DNA of 64,000 nucleotides from Micrococcaceae bacterium RIT 802 (GCA_016892645.1 JAFEMX010000018.1:1-64000), one strand, 5' to 3'; positions 41,166 through 52,075 are shown, counted from the stretch's first letter. Notes: a model not told the origin generated them from the letters alone. A program made the numbers and translations.

Positions 41166-41861
41166 GTGCGTTTAGTGATAGCCCGTTGCTCAGTCGATTA
41201 CCTGGGCCGCCTGCGTGCCCACCTGCCGCTGGCGACCCGCCTGCTCATGGTCAAGGCCGACGGTTCCGTCCTCATACATTCCGACGGAGGGTCCTACAAG
41301 CCGCTGAACTGGATGAGCCCCCCGGCCGCCATGCATATCGCACCCGCGGACGAGGACGCGCTGGCCGAGGGCGTGCAGGAAACCTGGCGCGTCCAGCATG
41401 CCAAGAGCGATGACCACCTGGTCATCCGGATCCACGAAATCCAGCACGACTCGAGCCACGAGCTGGGGATCGACCCGGGACTGATCAAGGACGGCGTCGA
41501 GGCGGACCTGCAACGGCTGCTCGCCGAGCAGATCCACGTGCTGGGCGAGGGCTTCAGGCTCGTCCGCCGCGAGTACATGACGGCGATCGGCCCGGTGGAC
41601 ATCCTGGCCCGCGACGCCGCGGGGGCGACGGTGGCCATCGAGCTCAAGCGCCGCGGCGACATCGACGGGGTCGAGCAGCTCACCCGCTATCTGGAACTGA
41701 TGAACCGGGACCCCCTCCTGGCGCCGGTCCGCGGGGTCTTCGCCGCCCAGCAGATCAAGCCGCAGGCCCGCACGTTGGCCACGGACCGCGGGATCGAATG
41801 CCTGACCCTGGATTACGACGCCATGCGCGGAGTGGACGACAGCGACTCTCGGCTGTTCTGA
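41166..41861 (+). CDS. nucS: Endonuclease NucS (EndoMS), non-canonical mismatch repair
   Basis: A 231-residue mismatch-specific endonuclease that replaces MutS/MutL in most Actinobacteria by cutting both strands at mismatches. The N-terminal DNA-binding domain holds [13 protein letters not shown] and the C-terminal RecB-like nuclease has D145 (GPVDILARD), E159 and K161 ([17 protein letters not shown]). The C-terminus ends DSDSRLF, resembling the sliding-clamp-binding tail known in actinobacterial NucS. Its GTG start lacks a Shine-Dalgarno. Confidence 0.95.
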   Translation: MRLVIARCSVDYLGRLRAHLPLATRLLMVKADGSVLIHSDGGSYKPLNWMSPPAAMHIAPADEDALAEGVQETWRVQHAKSDDHLVIRIHEIQHDSSHELGIDPGLIKDGVEADLQRLLAEQIHVLGEGFRLVRREYMTAIGPVDILARDAAGATVAIELKRRGDIDGVEQLTRYLELMNRDPLLAPVRGVFAAQQIKPQARTLATDRGIECLTLDYDAMRGVDDSDSRLF

Positions 41862-41885
41862 GCGCTTCGGACCACGGCCCGTGGT

Positions 41886-41897
41886 GCACCTAGGTGC
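41886..41897. promoter_or_regulatory. Perfect 12-base palindrome over the nagA -35 region
   Basis: GCACCTAGGTGC is a perfect palindrome centred about 23 bases upstream of the nagA -10 and covers the expected -35 position. This placement suits an operator. It does not resemble the DasR consensus known for aminosugar genes in streptomycetes. Confidence 0.45.
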
Positions 41898-41913
41898 GCG
41901 CGGTCGCAGAACC

Positions 41914-41919
41914 TATGCT
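41914..41919 (+). promoter_or_regulatory. -10 element, leaderless type, of nagA
   Basis: TATGCT, six bases before the ATG at 41926. The intervening GGAGGC is too close to the ATG to act as a normal Shine-Dalgarno. Confidence 0.55.
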
Positions 41920-41925
41920 GGAGGC

Positions 41926-43161
41926 ATGACTTCCACCGAGGAAACCACCCGGCTGTCCCTGCGGGGCCGCACCGTCAGCGGCGGAACGATCGCCGAGGAG
42001 TCCGTCCTGGCCTTCGAGGACGACCGCATTTCCTTCGTCGGGACCCCCGACGAGTTCGCCCAATGGCCCGAGTCGGGGACCTACACCGAGGTCCGCATCC
42101 CCGCCGGCGCCACCATCCTGCCGGGCCTGGTCGACGTGCACTGCCACGGAGCTGCCGGAGCCGACTTCCCCAGCGGAGACCCAGAAGCAGCCGAACGGGC
42201 CATCCGTTTCCTCCACGCCGCCGGGACCACCACCTTGCTGGCCAGCCTGGTGACGGCCGGGCGCGACGACATGCTGCGTGCCGCCGAAGCGCTCGCACCG
42301 CTGGCCGAGCAGGAGCTGTTGGCCGGCCTGCATGCCGAGGGCCCGTTTCTCTCCGTCGCCCGCTGTGGGGCGCAGGATCCTGCCCACCTTGGCGCTCCGG
42401 ACCCGGACTTCGTCGACGAGCTGGTCGCCAGTTCCCACGGGCAGCTGCGTGCCATGACCTATGCCCCCGAACTGGCCGGCTCCGATTCCCTCGTCGAGCA
42501 ATTGGTCTCCCACGGTGTCCTGCCCGCCGTGGGGCACACCGATGCCGACGCCGCCACGGTGACTGCCTCCCTGGACGTGGCCATGGAGGAGCTCTCCTCG
42601 GCGGGTTTCGATGGGTACACCGAACGTGCCATGGTCACCCACCTGTTCAACGCGATGCCGCCGATGCACCACCGAAACCCCGGCCCCGTCGCCGCCTGCC
42701 TCGAGGCGGCCGCCAACGGCAAGGCGGTCGTCGAACTGGTCGCGGACGGAGTACATCTGGATCCGGCCACCGTTCGCACGGTGTTCGCGTTGCTGGGGCC
42801 AGCGGCCATCGTGCTGGTCACCGACTCGATGGCCGCCACAGGACTGGCCGACGGGCGCTACACCCTCGGCCCGCAGGAGGTCGTCGTCTCCGGCGGGGCG
42901 GCGCGTCTGGCCGACGGCGGTTCGCTGGCCGGCGGCACGTCCACGATGCTCGATGTCGTTCGTGTCGCCGTCGATGGCGGGGTCCCCCTGGAGCAGGCTG
43001 TGCTTTCGGCGACGGCAGTACCTGCCGAACTCGTCGGCCTCGCGGACGAGGTGGGCGCCCTCAACGTCGGCTTCAGTGCCGACGCAGTGGTCGTGGACCG
43101 CCATCTGCGCCTCGTCTCGGTTTTCCGGGACGGGCGCCAGCTGGACCCTGTTCGCGCGTAA
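41926..43161 (+). CDS. nagA: N-acetylglucosamine-6-phosphate deacetylase
   Basis: A 411-residue amidohydrolase that removes acetate from GlcNAc-6-phosphate, feeding aminosugars from chitin or cell-wall turnover into glycolysis and wall synthesis. Visible residues are the HxH in [12 protein letters not shown] (H72, H74), E138 in LHAEGPFL, H204 in VGHTDA, H239 in [17 protein letters not shown]277 in DGVHLD and the catalytic D300 in VTDSMAATG. The complete set suggests an active enzyme. No nagB is adjacent, so the pathway partner lies elsewhere. A palindrome upstream suggests regulation. Confidence 0.94.
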   Translation: MTSTEETTRLSLRGRTVSGGTIAEESVLAFEDDRISFVGTPDEFAQWPESGTYTEVRIPAGATILPGLVDVHCHGAAGADFPSGDPEAAERAIRFLHAAGTTTLLASLVTAGRDDMLRAAEALAPLAEQELLAGLHAEGPFLSVARCGAQDPAHLGAPDPDFVDELVASSHGQLRAMTYAPELAGSDSLVEQLVSHGVLPAVGHTDADAATVTASLDVAMEELSSAGFDGYTERAMVTHLFNAMPPMHHRNPGPVAACLEAAANGKAVVELVADGVHLDPATVRTVFALLGPAAIVLVTDSMAATGLADGRYTLGPQEVVVSGGAARLADGGSLAGGTSTMLDVVRVAVDGGVPLEQAVLSATAVPAELVGLADEVGALNVGFSADAVVVDRHLRLVSVFRDGRQLDPVRA

Positions 43162-43369
43162 TTCACCGCGAATTGGCCACCTGTCGTTGAATAGATCACA
43201 TCGATATGTGATGATCAACTCAGTCTTTGTGTTGGTCATGTTCATGCCCGCAAAGCAGGTTGCGGGTGCGAAGTTCCGCCGGCCCCGGTCGGCACCTTCC
43301 CACTTCGGTACCGCCCGGGCGTGGCAAGGAGCCACGACCGGTTGTTTTCACATCTATGAGGAGATATAC
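43162..43369 (+). promoter_or_regulatory. Long leader of the cold-shock gene
   Basis: A 208-base gap precedes the cold-shock start, unusual for this compact genome but common for cold-shock genes, which use long structured 5' leaders. It holds the inverted repeat at 43195-43212 and a six-pair hairpin CGTGGC/GCCACG with loop AAGGA at 43320-43336, followed by TTGTTTT. The hairpin could end nagA transcripts or act as a temperature- or translation-responsive element. A TTGAAT at 43187 is a weak -35 candidate. Confidence 0.45.
43195..43212. repeat. Inverted repeat ATCACAT-CGAT-ATGTGAT
   Basis: Perfect seven-base arms around CGAT, 34 bases after the nagA stop and upstream of the cold-shock gene. 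It could be an operator at the cold-shock promoter or a structured RNA element. It lacks a T tract, so it is not a classical terminator. Confidence 0.45.
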
Positions 43370-43573
43370 ATGGCGCAGGGCACCGTGAAGTGGTTCAACG
43401 CTGAAAAGGGGTTCGGTTTCATCACACCGGACGAAGCCGACGGCGATGTCTTTGTCCACTACTCGGAAATCCAGAGCAACGGCTTCCGCACGCTGGAGGA
43501 AAACCAGCGCGTCGAATTCGAGATCGGCCAGGGAGCCAAGGGCCCCCAGGCGACGGGAGTCGTAGGTATCTAG
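43370..43573 (+). CDS. Cold-shock protein, CspA family
   Basis: A 67-residue single cold-shock domain that binds single-stranded RNA and DNA. RNP1 (KGFGFIT) and RNP2 (VFVHYS) are intact, and the protein begins [14 protein letters not shown] and ends [10 protein letters not shown]. It has one of the strongest ribosome-binding sites in the window, GAGGAG seven bases before the ATG, implying high expression. Two tandem hairpins follow the stop. Confidence 0.97.
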   Translation: MAQGTVKWFNAEKGFGFITPDEADGDVFVHYSEIQSNGFRTLEENQRVEFEIGQGAKGPQATGVVGI

Positions 43574-43579
43574 TCGGAT

Positions 43580-43603
43580 CGCTGGCCGCCTGTTCGGCCA
43601 GCG
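43580..43603. terminator. First hairpin after the cold-shock gene
   Basis: Perfect nine-pair stem CGCTGGCCG/CGGCCAGCG with a six-base loop, seven bases after the cold-shock stop. No T tract. Confidence 0.6.
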
Positions 43604-43615
43604 ACCCGAACCACC

Positions 43616-43647
43616 GATGGCGCGCATCCCGCGGGGTGCGCGCCATC
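43616..43647. terminator. Second hairpin, between convergent cold-shock and DUF2550 genes
   Basis: Perfect eleven-pair stem GATGGCGCGCA/TGCGCGCCATC around a ten-base loop. It lies 23 bases from the DUF2550 stop and, with the first hairpin, probably stops transcription from both sides. Confidence 0.7.
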
Positions 43648-43669
43648 GTCGTGCCGGGAACGGTGCCGG

Positions 43670-44101
43670 TCAGCGCCACGTCCCGACGCCCGCGACCGGG
43701 CCCGCTTCGATCCAGCTGCGCAGGCCGGTGTACGAACCGTAGTCCATGGCCAGCAGGACCGGCTCGCCATCGGCCATCAGGGACACGACGACGGCACCGG
43801 GTTGGATCCGGGTCCGCTCTGCGGCATCGGATTCCCGCCACCCCGTGAGCTGGATGGCGGTGCGGGTAAAGCGATTTCTTGGGACCGGGGTGACGGAGAG
43901 CAGCCTCAGGAATTCCAGTTCGGTCCCCGTATAACGACAAACCCCCATCATCCACTTCCCGGAGGTAGTGGAGATGGAGGCGTCGAATGTGCCGAGGGCA
44001 CGCCGCAGCTGATGGCGGCGAAGCCCCATGGCACCCAGAATCATGACCAGCAGTAGCAGGGCTACCACCAGGATGATCACGGGAATGCCCAAGGAGTTCA
44101 A
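43670..44101 (-). CDS. DUF2550-family membrane protein downstream of atpC
   Basis: A protein of about 143 residues with one N-terminal membrane helix (IPVIILVVALLLLVMILGAM) and a cytoplasmic domain carrying WMMGVCRYTGTELEFLRL and RTAIQLTGWRE. This is DUF2550, which directly follows atpC in many Actinobacteria. The best start appears to be TTG at 44101, seven bases after the atpC stop; an in-frame GTG seven codons later is possible. Function unknown; cotranscription with the ATP synthase suggests a membrane-energy role only by association. Confidence 0.8.
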   Translation of the reverse strand: MNSLGIPVIILVVALLLLVMILGAMGLRRHQLRRALGTFDASISTTSGKWMMGVCRYTGTELEFLRLLSVTPVPRNRFTRTAIQLTGWRESDAAERTRIQPGAVVVSLMADGEPVLLAMDYGSYTGLRSWIEAGPVAGVGTWR

Positions 44102-44108
44102 CGGCGGA

Positions 44109-44393
44109 CTATCGGTTTCCTGCCGCGGCGGATTCGTCCATCTGCGCGTTGTCGGCCACGATGACGACCCGGTCCTTGTCGACCGAGAAGAAACCGCCAT
44201 CAGCCTGGATGGTGAACCGCGAGCCGTTGGTGGGCGTGATGGCCAACTCACCGCCGGCGAGGATCGCCAAGACCGGGCTGTGCCCGGGCATGACGCCGAT
44301 CTCGCCATCGCTGGTACGTGCCTTGACCAGGGCCGCCGCGCCGGACCACACGAAGTGGTCGGCGGCGACGATTTCGACTTCGAGTTCGGCCAT
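44109..44393 (-). CDS. atpC: ATP synthase F1 epsilon subunit, short form
   Basis: A 94-residue epsilon subunit of the central stalk. The beta-sandwich domain is complete (MAELEVEIVAADHFVWSG, DGEIGVMPGHSPVLAIL, GGFFSVDKDRVVIVADNA), but the C-terminal two-helix domain that can inhibit ATP hydrolysis in other bacteria is almost entirely missing (E. coli epsilon is about 139 residues). The ATG is two bases after the atpD stop. Confidence 0.95.
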   Translation of the reverse strand: MAELEVEIVAADHFVWSGAAALVKARTSDGEIGVMPGHSPVLAILAGGELAITPTNGSRFTIQADGGFFSVDKDRVVIVADNAQMDESAAAGNR

Positions 44394-44395
44394 GG

Positions 44396-45907
<1,512 letters not shown>

Positions 45908-46798
45908 CTACGCGCTGAGCGCGTCTGCGCCTGCCACGATTTCCGACAGTTCCTGGGTGATTTCGGCTTGACGGGCGTTGTTCCGAAGTCGCGTGTACTT
46001 CTTGATCAGCTCGTTGGCGTTGTCACCTGCCGCCTTCATCGCGCGCTGGCGTGCTGCCAGCTCGGATGCAGCCGACTGCAGCAGGGCTGCAAAGATGCGG
46101 GACTCGATGTAGCGCGGCAGGAGTGCGTCCAGGACCTGTTCGGGCTCGGGCTCGTACTCGTACAGCGGCAGCAGGTCGCTCTCCTGGGCCACTTCCTCCT
46201 CCACGACCTCCAGTGGAAGCAACCGGATGACGGTTGGTTCCTGGACGACCATGGACTTGAACTGCGTGAAGACGACGTGGATCTCCTCCACGCCACCTTC
46301 CTCGTACGGCGTGTTGAAGGCCTCCAGCAGCGCCTCGCCGATCTCGCGGGCCGTATCGAACTTCGGCGCGTCGGTATCCCCGGTCCACACCCGCGCATAT
46401 TCGCGGTTGCGGAAGTCGAAGTATGCCTGGGCCTTGCGTCCGACGATGTAGGTGCTGACTTCCTTGCCCTCGGCGTGCAGCAACTCGTTCAGCGCCTCGG
46501 CCTGCTTGATGGCGCTGACCGAGTAGGCACCGGCCAGACCTCGGTCGGATGTCATCACCAGCACCGCCGAGCGGCGGATCTGCTCCGGCTCGGTGGTCAG
46601 GGGGTGATCGACCTCGGACTGGGACGCGACGGCAGAAACGGCACGGGTAATCGCGCGGGCATACGGCAGCGAGGCCGAAACGCGGCTCCTGGCCTTGCCA
46701 ATGCGGGAAGTGGCGATCAGTTCCATCGCCTTGAAGATCTTGCCCATCGACGAAGTCGAGGCGATCTTCTGGCGGTAGACCCGAATCTGGGCTCCCAT
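45908..46798 (-). CDS. atpG: ATP synthase F1 gamma subunit
   Basis: A 296-residue rotor subunit. The N-terminal coiled coil starts [21 protein letters not shown] and the C-terminal one ends [19 protein letters not shown], with the central Rossmann-like [14 protein letters not shown] short acidic insertion (YEYEPEPEQ) is present near residue 215, as in other Actinobacteria. Spaced 57 bases from atpD and 70 bases from atpA. Confidence 0.97.
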   Translation of the reverse strand: MGAQIRVYRQKIASTSSMGKIFKAMELIATSRIGKARSRVSASLPYARAITRAVSAVASQSEVDHPLTTEPEQIRRSAVLVMTSDRGLAGAYSVSAIKQAEALNELLHAEGKEVSTYIVGRKAQAYFDFRNREYARVWTGDTDAPKFDTAREIGEALLEAFNTPYEEGGVEEIHVVFTQFKSMVVQEPTVIRLLPLEVVEEEVAQESDLLPLYEYEPEPEQVLDALLPRYIESRIFAALLQSAASELAARQRAMKAAGDNANELIKKYTRLRNNARQAEITQELSEIVAGADALSA

Positions 46799-46868
46799 GT
46801 TTATCCTTTCCTAGTCCGTGGTGGTGGTGGCAGGACCCTGCGGCCCGGCCACCACCTCACGGAGAACG

Positions 46869-48506
46869 TCAGCGCTTCTGCTTGACGATCTTTTCCTGGT
46901 CGACGTTCTCTTCACCGAGGGCGTCGTGCTCTTCGTGACCGGCCTTGACCAGCTGGTCCCCGCCCTGTCCGAAGAAGCCCTGCTTGAAGTCCTCGACGTT
47001 GGACTTCAGTGCCTCGACCGTCGAGTCCTCCAACTTGCCCGTCTGGGCAATCGTGGTGAGCACGTCGGTGCGGTTGCGCAGGTGTTCGATGAACTCCTGC
47101 TCGAAACGGCGGACGTCCTCGACGGGAACGGTGTCCAGGTGCCCGTTGGTGCCGGCCCACACGGAGACGACCTGGTCCTCGACCGGGTACGGCGCGTACT
47201 GGCCCTGCTTGAGCAGTTCCATCAGGCGGGCACCACGCGTCAGCTGCTGCTTGGTCGCGGCGTCGAGATCCGAGGCAAACATGGCGAAGGCCTGCATGTC
47301 GCGGTACTGCGCCAGTTCCAGCTTCAGCGTGCCGGAGACCTTCTTCATGGCCTTGATCTGCGCCGAGCCGCCCACGCGGGACACCGAGATGCCCACGTCG
47401 ACTGCGGGACGCTGGTTGGCGTTGAAGAGGTCCGACTGCAGGAAGATCTGGCCATCGGTGATCGAGATGACGTTGGTCGGGATGTACGCCGAGACGTCGT
47501 TGGCCTTGGTCTCGATGATCGGCAGACCGGTCATCGAGCCGGCGCCGAGCTCGTCTGAGAGCTTGGCGCAACGCTCCAGCAGGCGGGAGTGCAGGTAGAA
47601 GACGTCGCCCGGGTAGGCTTCGCGTCCCGGCGGACGACGCAGCAGCAGGGACACGGCACGGTAGGCTTCGGCCTGCTTGGAGAGGTCATCGAACACGATG
47701 AGGACGTGCTTGCCGCCGTACATCCAGTGCTGGCCGATGGCCGAACCGGCGTAGGGCGCCAGGTACTTGAAGCCGGCCGGGTCGGAGGCCGGGGAGGCCA
47801 CGATGGTGGTGTACTCCATGGCGCCGTGCTCTTCGAGCGACTGGCGGACAGCGGCGACCGTCGAGGCCTTCTGGCCGATGGCCACGTAGATGCAGCGCAC
47901 CTGCTTGGAGACATCGCCGGAGGCCCAGTTGGCCTTCTGGTTGATGATGGTGTCGACGGCCAGGGCGGTCTTGCCCGTTTGGCGGTCGCCGATGATCAGC
48001 TGACGCTGGCCACGGCCGACCGGGATCATGGCGTCGATGGCCTTCATGCCGGTCTGCATCGGCTCGTTGACGGACTGGCGCTGCGTCACGCCCGGAGCCT
48101 GGAGCTCCAGCGGACGGCGGCCTTCGGCCTCGATGTCGCCCATGTCGTCGATGGGCATGCCCAACGGGTCCACGACGCGGCCCAGGAAGTTGTCGCCCAC
48201 GGGGACGGAAAGGATCTCGCCCGTGCGGTGTACTTCCTGGCCTTCTTCGATCCCGGCGAAGTCGCCGAGGACGACGACGCCGATTTCACGGGTGTCGAGG
48301 TTCTGTGCCAGTCCCAGCGTGCCGTCTTCGAAGCGAAGCAGCTCGTTGGCCATTACGGAGGGAAGACCCTCCACCTTTGCGATGCCGTCACTAGCCGTGG
48401 TCACGCGACCCACCTCGACACGCTGCGCGTTGCCCGGTTCATAGGACGCCGCGAAGTCGGTCAAGGCGTTGCGGACGTCATCGGCGTTGATGGTCAATTC
48501 GGCCAT
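46869..48506 (-). CDS. atpA: ATP synthase F1 alpha subunit
   Basis: A 545-residue non-catalytic nucleotide-binding subunit. The P-loop GDRQTGKT is at residues 173-180, and the arginine-finger block [18 protein letters not shown] is intact. The C-terminal ~30 residues (from [11 protein letters not shown]) extend beyond the E. coli end with a Gln/Lys-rich tail typical of this order. It lies 113 bases downstream of atpH, the longest gap inside the F1 gene set. Confidence 0.98.
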   Translation of the reverse strand: MAELTINADDVRNALTDFAASYEPGNAQRVEVGRVTTASDGIAKVEGLPSVMANELLRFEDGTLGLAQNLDTREIGVVVLGDFAGIEEGQEVHRTGEILSVPVGDNFLGRVVDPLGMPIDDMGDIEAEGRRPLELQAPGVTQRQSVNEPMQTGMKAIDAMIPVGRGQRQLIIGDRQTGKTALAVDTIINQKANWASGDVSKQVRCIYVAIGQKASTVAAVRQSLEEHGAMEYTTIVASPASDPAGFKYLAPYAGSAIGQHWMYGGKHVLIVFDDLSKQAEAYRAVSLLLRRPPGREAYPGDVFYLHSRLLERCAKLSDELGAGSMTGLPIIETKANDVSAYIPTNVISITDGQIFLQSDLFNANQRPAVDVGISVSRVGGSAQIKAMKKVSGTLKLELAQYRDMQAFAMFASDLDAATKQQLTRGARLMELLKQGQYAPYPVEDQVVSVWAGTNGHLDTVPVEDVRRFEQEFIEHLRNRTDVLTTIAQTGKLEDSTVEALKSNVEDFKQGFFGQGGDQLVKAGHEEHDALGEENVDQEKIVKQKR

Positions 48507-48601
48507 CTGCAGTCCCTGCTCTCCTAGATTGTGGTTCCCGACCGGAGTTGCCTGGTGGAAACCGGGGTTTGATTCAGTCTGTGGTATCGGTGGCGGGCCG
48601 C

Positions 48602-48618
48602 CCTCCCCAAGGGGGAGG
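48602..48618 (-). other. Intercistronic hairpin between atpH and atpA
   Basis: CCTCCCC/GGGGAGG with a three-base loop starts one base after the atpH stop on the minus strand, inside an operon whose downstream genes are essential. It may be an RNA-processing or attenuation element and is too short of a T tract to be a full terminator. Confidence 0.45.
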
Positions 48619-48619
48619 A

Positions 48620-49434
48620 CTACCCGGCCAGCCGACGGCGGAGTTCCGCGAGTCGGGTGGCGGCGGTTGCGTCAACAACCTCGTCACCGACGATCACCCG
48701 GATTCCTCCAACTAGTGATGGATCCACTGCGGCGTTGATCTTCAGATCGCGTCCGTAGAGCTTGTTGAGCCCGGCCTGCAGTCGGTTGAACTGTTCGTCA
48801 GTCAACGGACGGGTGGCGCTGACGTGCGCAATCCACCGCTGCTGGCGCTTGGCCACCAACTCCACGAACTTCTGCACGAGTGCAGCAGGCTTGAGTCCCC
48901 GGGGGGACTCCACGGCCTGGGCGATCAGGACCCGAGCGACCTCGCCTGCCTGCGGCGACACCTTCAGCGCAAGCGTGCGCTTGGCATCGGCCGAGGCCTG
49001 CGGGTCGTCGAGGGCGCGCTGCAGATCATGACTGGACCCCACAACCTGGATGAAGCCGAAGAGGTCTTCCTCCAGGGCTTCGAGGCCCGAGGGCCCCTCC
49101 GCCTGGCGCTCTGCCACGCTGATGGCCACGGTTGCGGCCAGCGTCTCGAGTGCGTCGCCGATGTCACGTGCCGAGCTCCACCGGGAACCGGCCAGGCCGG
49201 CCACGATGGACTGGGCCTCCGGGGAGACCTTTCCCTGCAGCAGCCGGGACGTCAGGGCGCTCTTTTCCTCGGTGCTGCGCGACGGATCGGTCAATGCACG
49301 GCGCAAACCGGCATTGGCATCCAAGACGCCCAGCACGTTGAAGAGGTCCGTGGCCAACGGCAGACCGGCCGTGGGCAGTTTTGCCTCCAGGTCGGACTGT
49401 GCCGCGGCCAACGACTGGCTCGATACACCTGCCA

Positions 49435-49435
<1 letters not shown>
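48620..49435 (-). CDS. atpH: ATP synthase F1 delta subunit, long form
   Basis: A 271-residue peripheral-stalk subunit. It begins [20 protein letters not shown] and carries the conserved C-terminal block [39 protein letters not shown]. It is about 90 residues longer than E. coli delta, as is usual in Micrococcales. The start overlaps the atpF stop by one base (TAATG), so translation is coupled. Confidence 0.95.
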
Positions 49436-49989
<554 letters not shown>

Positions 49990-50041
49990 TCACCCGTCTT
50001 TCGTAGACTCTAACCTTCGGTTCCCTGAAAGGATCCGAAGT

Positions 50042-50260
50042 TTAGACGCGGCCCCAGATGAAGGCGAAGACCAGGCCGAGGATGGCAAGAGCTTCGGTCA
50101 GCGCCAGGCCGAGGAAGGCGATCGGCTGCAGCACGCGCTGGGCCTCGGGCTGACGTGCGACGCCGTTGATGTACGCGGCGAAGACGAGACCCACGCCGAT
50201 GGCACCGCCGATTGCGGAGAGGCCGTAACCGATGGCGTTGAGGCTACCGTAGATTTCCAT
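50042..50260 (-). CDS. atpE: ATP synthase Fo c subunit
   Basis: A 72-residue hairpin that forms the rotor ring. Helix 1 has [21 protein letters not shown] with the polar loop (R36-Q37-P38), and the ion-binding carboxylate is E56 in [11 protein letters not shown]. The sodium signature is lacking (Ala follows E56), so the ring is predicted to be proton-driven. This is the target site of diarylquinolines in mycobacteria. Confidence 0.98.
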   Translation of the reverse strand: MEIYGSLNAIGYGLSAIGGAIGVGLVFAAYINGVARQPEAQRVLQPIAFLGLALTEALAILGLVFAFIWGRV

Positions 50261-50329
50261 TGTGTTCCTTTCAGAATGCCGATTGGCAGGGTGTTTGGAT
50301 ACAGGGTATTCCCCGGGTGGGGAAGGCTT

Positions 50330-51136
50330 TTAGTGCTCTTCGACCAGTGAGCCTTGGATGTAGATGGCGGTCAGCAGGACGAAGACGTAGGCCTGGAGGG
50401 CCATGATCAGCACCTCGAAGAGGCCCATGCCGACGCCGCCGATGAACGTCAGCACGCCCAGGCCCTTCAGGAAGGCACCGCCCTCCAAGATCATGTACGA
50501 GGTGCCGGCGGCACCGAGCATCACGATCAGGTGGCCCGAGAGCATGGTGGCGAACAGACGGAGGCTGTGCGTCAGCGGGCGGACGAAGAAGTTGGAGATG
50601 ATCTCGATGATGATGATCAGCGGCAGGATCGCCTTCGGCACCCCGGAGGGGACGACGGCCAGCTTGAGGTAGCCGATGCCGTGCTTCTTCAGTCCGAGGT
50701 AGATCCAGTAGACGTAGACGATGCCGGCCAGCGCGTAGGCCGTGCCCACATGCGAGGTGGTCGGCATCTGGAAGATCGGCACGACGCCGAAGAGGTTGTT
50801 CACCAGGATGAAGAAGAACAGGCACATCAGCAGCGGCACGTAGGGCTTGAAGTCCTTCTCGCCGATGATGTCCTTGCCCACGGAGTTGCGCACGAAGTTG
50901 TACGACATCTCGCCGAGGAACTGGAATTTGCCCGGGACGATCTGGCGGCGACGGGACGCGGCCATGAAGAACCAGGAGATGAGAATGACGGAAATGATGA
51001 CCAGCAGCATCTGCTTGCCGAAGCCACTCCCGTAGTCGGCTCCCCAGGGGAGGATTTCGGGGAGGTGCATGTCCTCTAGGCCGGGGGCTTTGAAGCCGCC
51101 TTCTTCTGGGGCCGCCGGAAGCGCAAGCGCGATCAA
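50330..51136 (-). CDS. atpB: ATP synthase Fo a subunit
   Basis: A 268-residue membrane subunit that forms the proton half-channels. The essential Arg is in FVRPLTHSLRLFATMLSGHLI, and FNFVRNSVGKDIIG-like and MALQAYVFVLLTAIYIQGSL segments flank it. The start is a TTG with GAGAGGAA about six bases upstream, a rare initiation codon that may moderate expression relative to atpE. Gap to atpE is 69 bases. Confidence 0.96.
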   Translation of the reverse strand: MIALALPAAPEEGGFKAPGLEDMHLPEILPWGADYGSGFGKQMLLVIISVILISWFFMAASRRRQIVPGKFQFLGEMSYNFVRNSVGKDIIGEKDFKPYVPLLMCLFFFILVNNLFGVVPIFQMPTTSHVGTAYALAGIVYVYWIYLGLKKHGIGYLKLAVVPSGVPKAILPLIIIIEIISNFFVRPLTHSLRLFATMLSGHLIVMLGAAGTSYMILEGGAFLKGLGVLTFIGGVGMGLFEVLIMALQAYVFVLLTAIYIQGSLVEEH

Positions 51137-51220
51137 CGCGGTTCCTCTCTGCAGTGTCCGTCTTTGGGCAGTTTCGGTGGGAGGCCGTTCCAGACCCCTA
51201 CCGGATGAAGTTGTTGGCTG

Positions 51221-51463
51221 TTACTCGTCCGCACCGCGAACCCGCCGGGAAGCGCGTTCTTTTCGGTGGAGGAAGGCCAGGTAGTATCCGGCAACGGCAC
51301 CAAGAAGGGCGCCGACAATCCAGATCCAGCTTTGATGCAACAGGAAGTCCAACAACCACCCTATCAAACCCCACGCGATGATCCCGCCAACTATGTAGTT
51401 GAAGTTTTCACGAAAACGTGAGATCTCCCGCTTCGGGGAAACGCTGTTGCCAGGCTCGGTCAT
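51221..51463 (-). CDS. AtpZ/AtpI-like small membrane protein
   Basis: An 80-residue two-helix protein (FNYIVGGIIAWGLIGWLLDFL and WIWIVGALLGAVAGYYLAFL) with a basic tail ending RRVRGADE. It fits the AtpZ/AtpI accessory group that precedes atpB and assists c-ring assembly or ion supply in other bacteria. Its ATG overlaps the stop of the next upstream gene by one base (TGATG). The role here is inferred. Confidence 0.75.
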   Translation of the reverse strand: MTEPGNSVSPKREISRFRENFNYIVGGIIAWGLIGWLLDFLLHQSWIWIVGALLGAVAGYYLAFLHRKERASRRVRGADE

Positions 51464-51945
51464 CAGTTCTTCCCTTCATCCGCGGGGGTGGTGTCGGTGG
51501 GGTCGTTGTAGAGCTGGAGGCGCAGCCGGGAGAAGGCATGCAACTCCACGACCTGCCAGATGACCACGGTCGAGATGACCCCGACGAGCAGCCAGGTCCC
51601 GTTGAGCCACGCCGGCGCGCCGAGGCTGAAGGCCAGCACGCCGAGCACGACGACCTTCACCACGTACCCGATCATGAACGCCCCGAAGGCCGCGGAGGGA
51701 TTCCGCCGGCCGACCAGGTGCCCGATGCCGAGGCTGATGCCGAAGAAGGCGATGACGACGACTCCGGCAGCCAGCGAGCTCCCGGCGGCTGCCGGCCCCG
51801 CGGAAAACCAGGCCACGATCGCCACCAGCACGGATGCTGCACCGGTGACGGCAGAGCACTTGCGCAGGATCGACAGCCAAGGAGACGGGGTCTCCCCCGA
51901 CTCCCGAACGGCGCGAGCGCCGCTGGGATGTGCCGCTTCCGGCAT
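51463..51945 (-). CDS. AtpI-like four-helix membrane protein, first gene of the atp operon
   Basis: A 160-residue protein with four predicted membrane helices (from ILRKCSAVTGAASVLVAIVAWF to TWLLVGVISTVVIWQVVEL) and short polar ends. Its position as the first gene before an AtpZ-like gene and atpB matches the AtpI slot of F-type ATPase operons; sequence similarity to characterised AtpI is weak. It may help assemble the c ring. The leader of about 95 bases contains a TAGAAT promoter element. Confidence 0.7.
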   Translation of the reverse strand: MPEAAHPSGARAVRESGETPSPWLSILRKCSAVTGAASVLVAIVAWFSAGPAAAGSSLAAGVVVIAFFGISLGIGHLVGRRNPSAAFGAFMIGYVVKVVVLGVLAFSLGAPAWLNGTWLLVGVISTVVIWQVVELHAFSRLRLQLYNDPTDTTPADEGKN

Positions 51946-52038
51946 GTACGTCCACCTCGTTGTCGTTCCTCCCGTCCGGCGCAGGGCGCCACGACGGGGG
52001 ATCAGGATTGCTGGCGTTCCCGCTGGGAACCCGAGACA

Positions 52039-52044
52039 ATTCTA
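52039..52044 (-). promoter_or_regulatory. -10 element of the atp operon
   Basis: TAGAAT on the minus strand, 94 bases upstream of the first atp-operon start, in a locally AT-rich patch. The -35 region is not canonical. Confidence 0.45.
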
Positions 52045-52075
52045 CACGAGATAGAAATGTTACCTGCCAGCGCTC

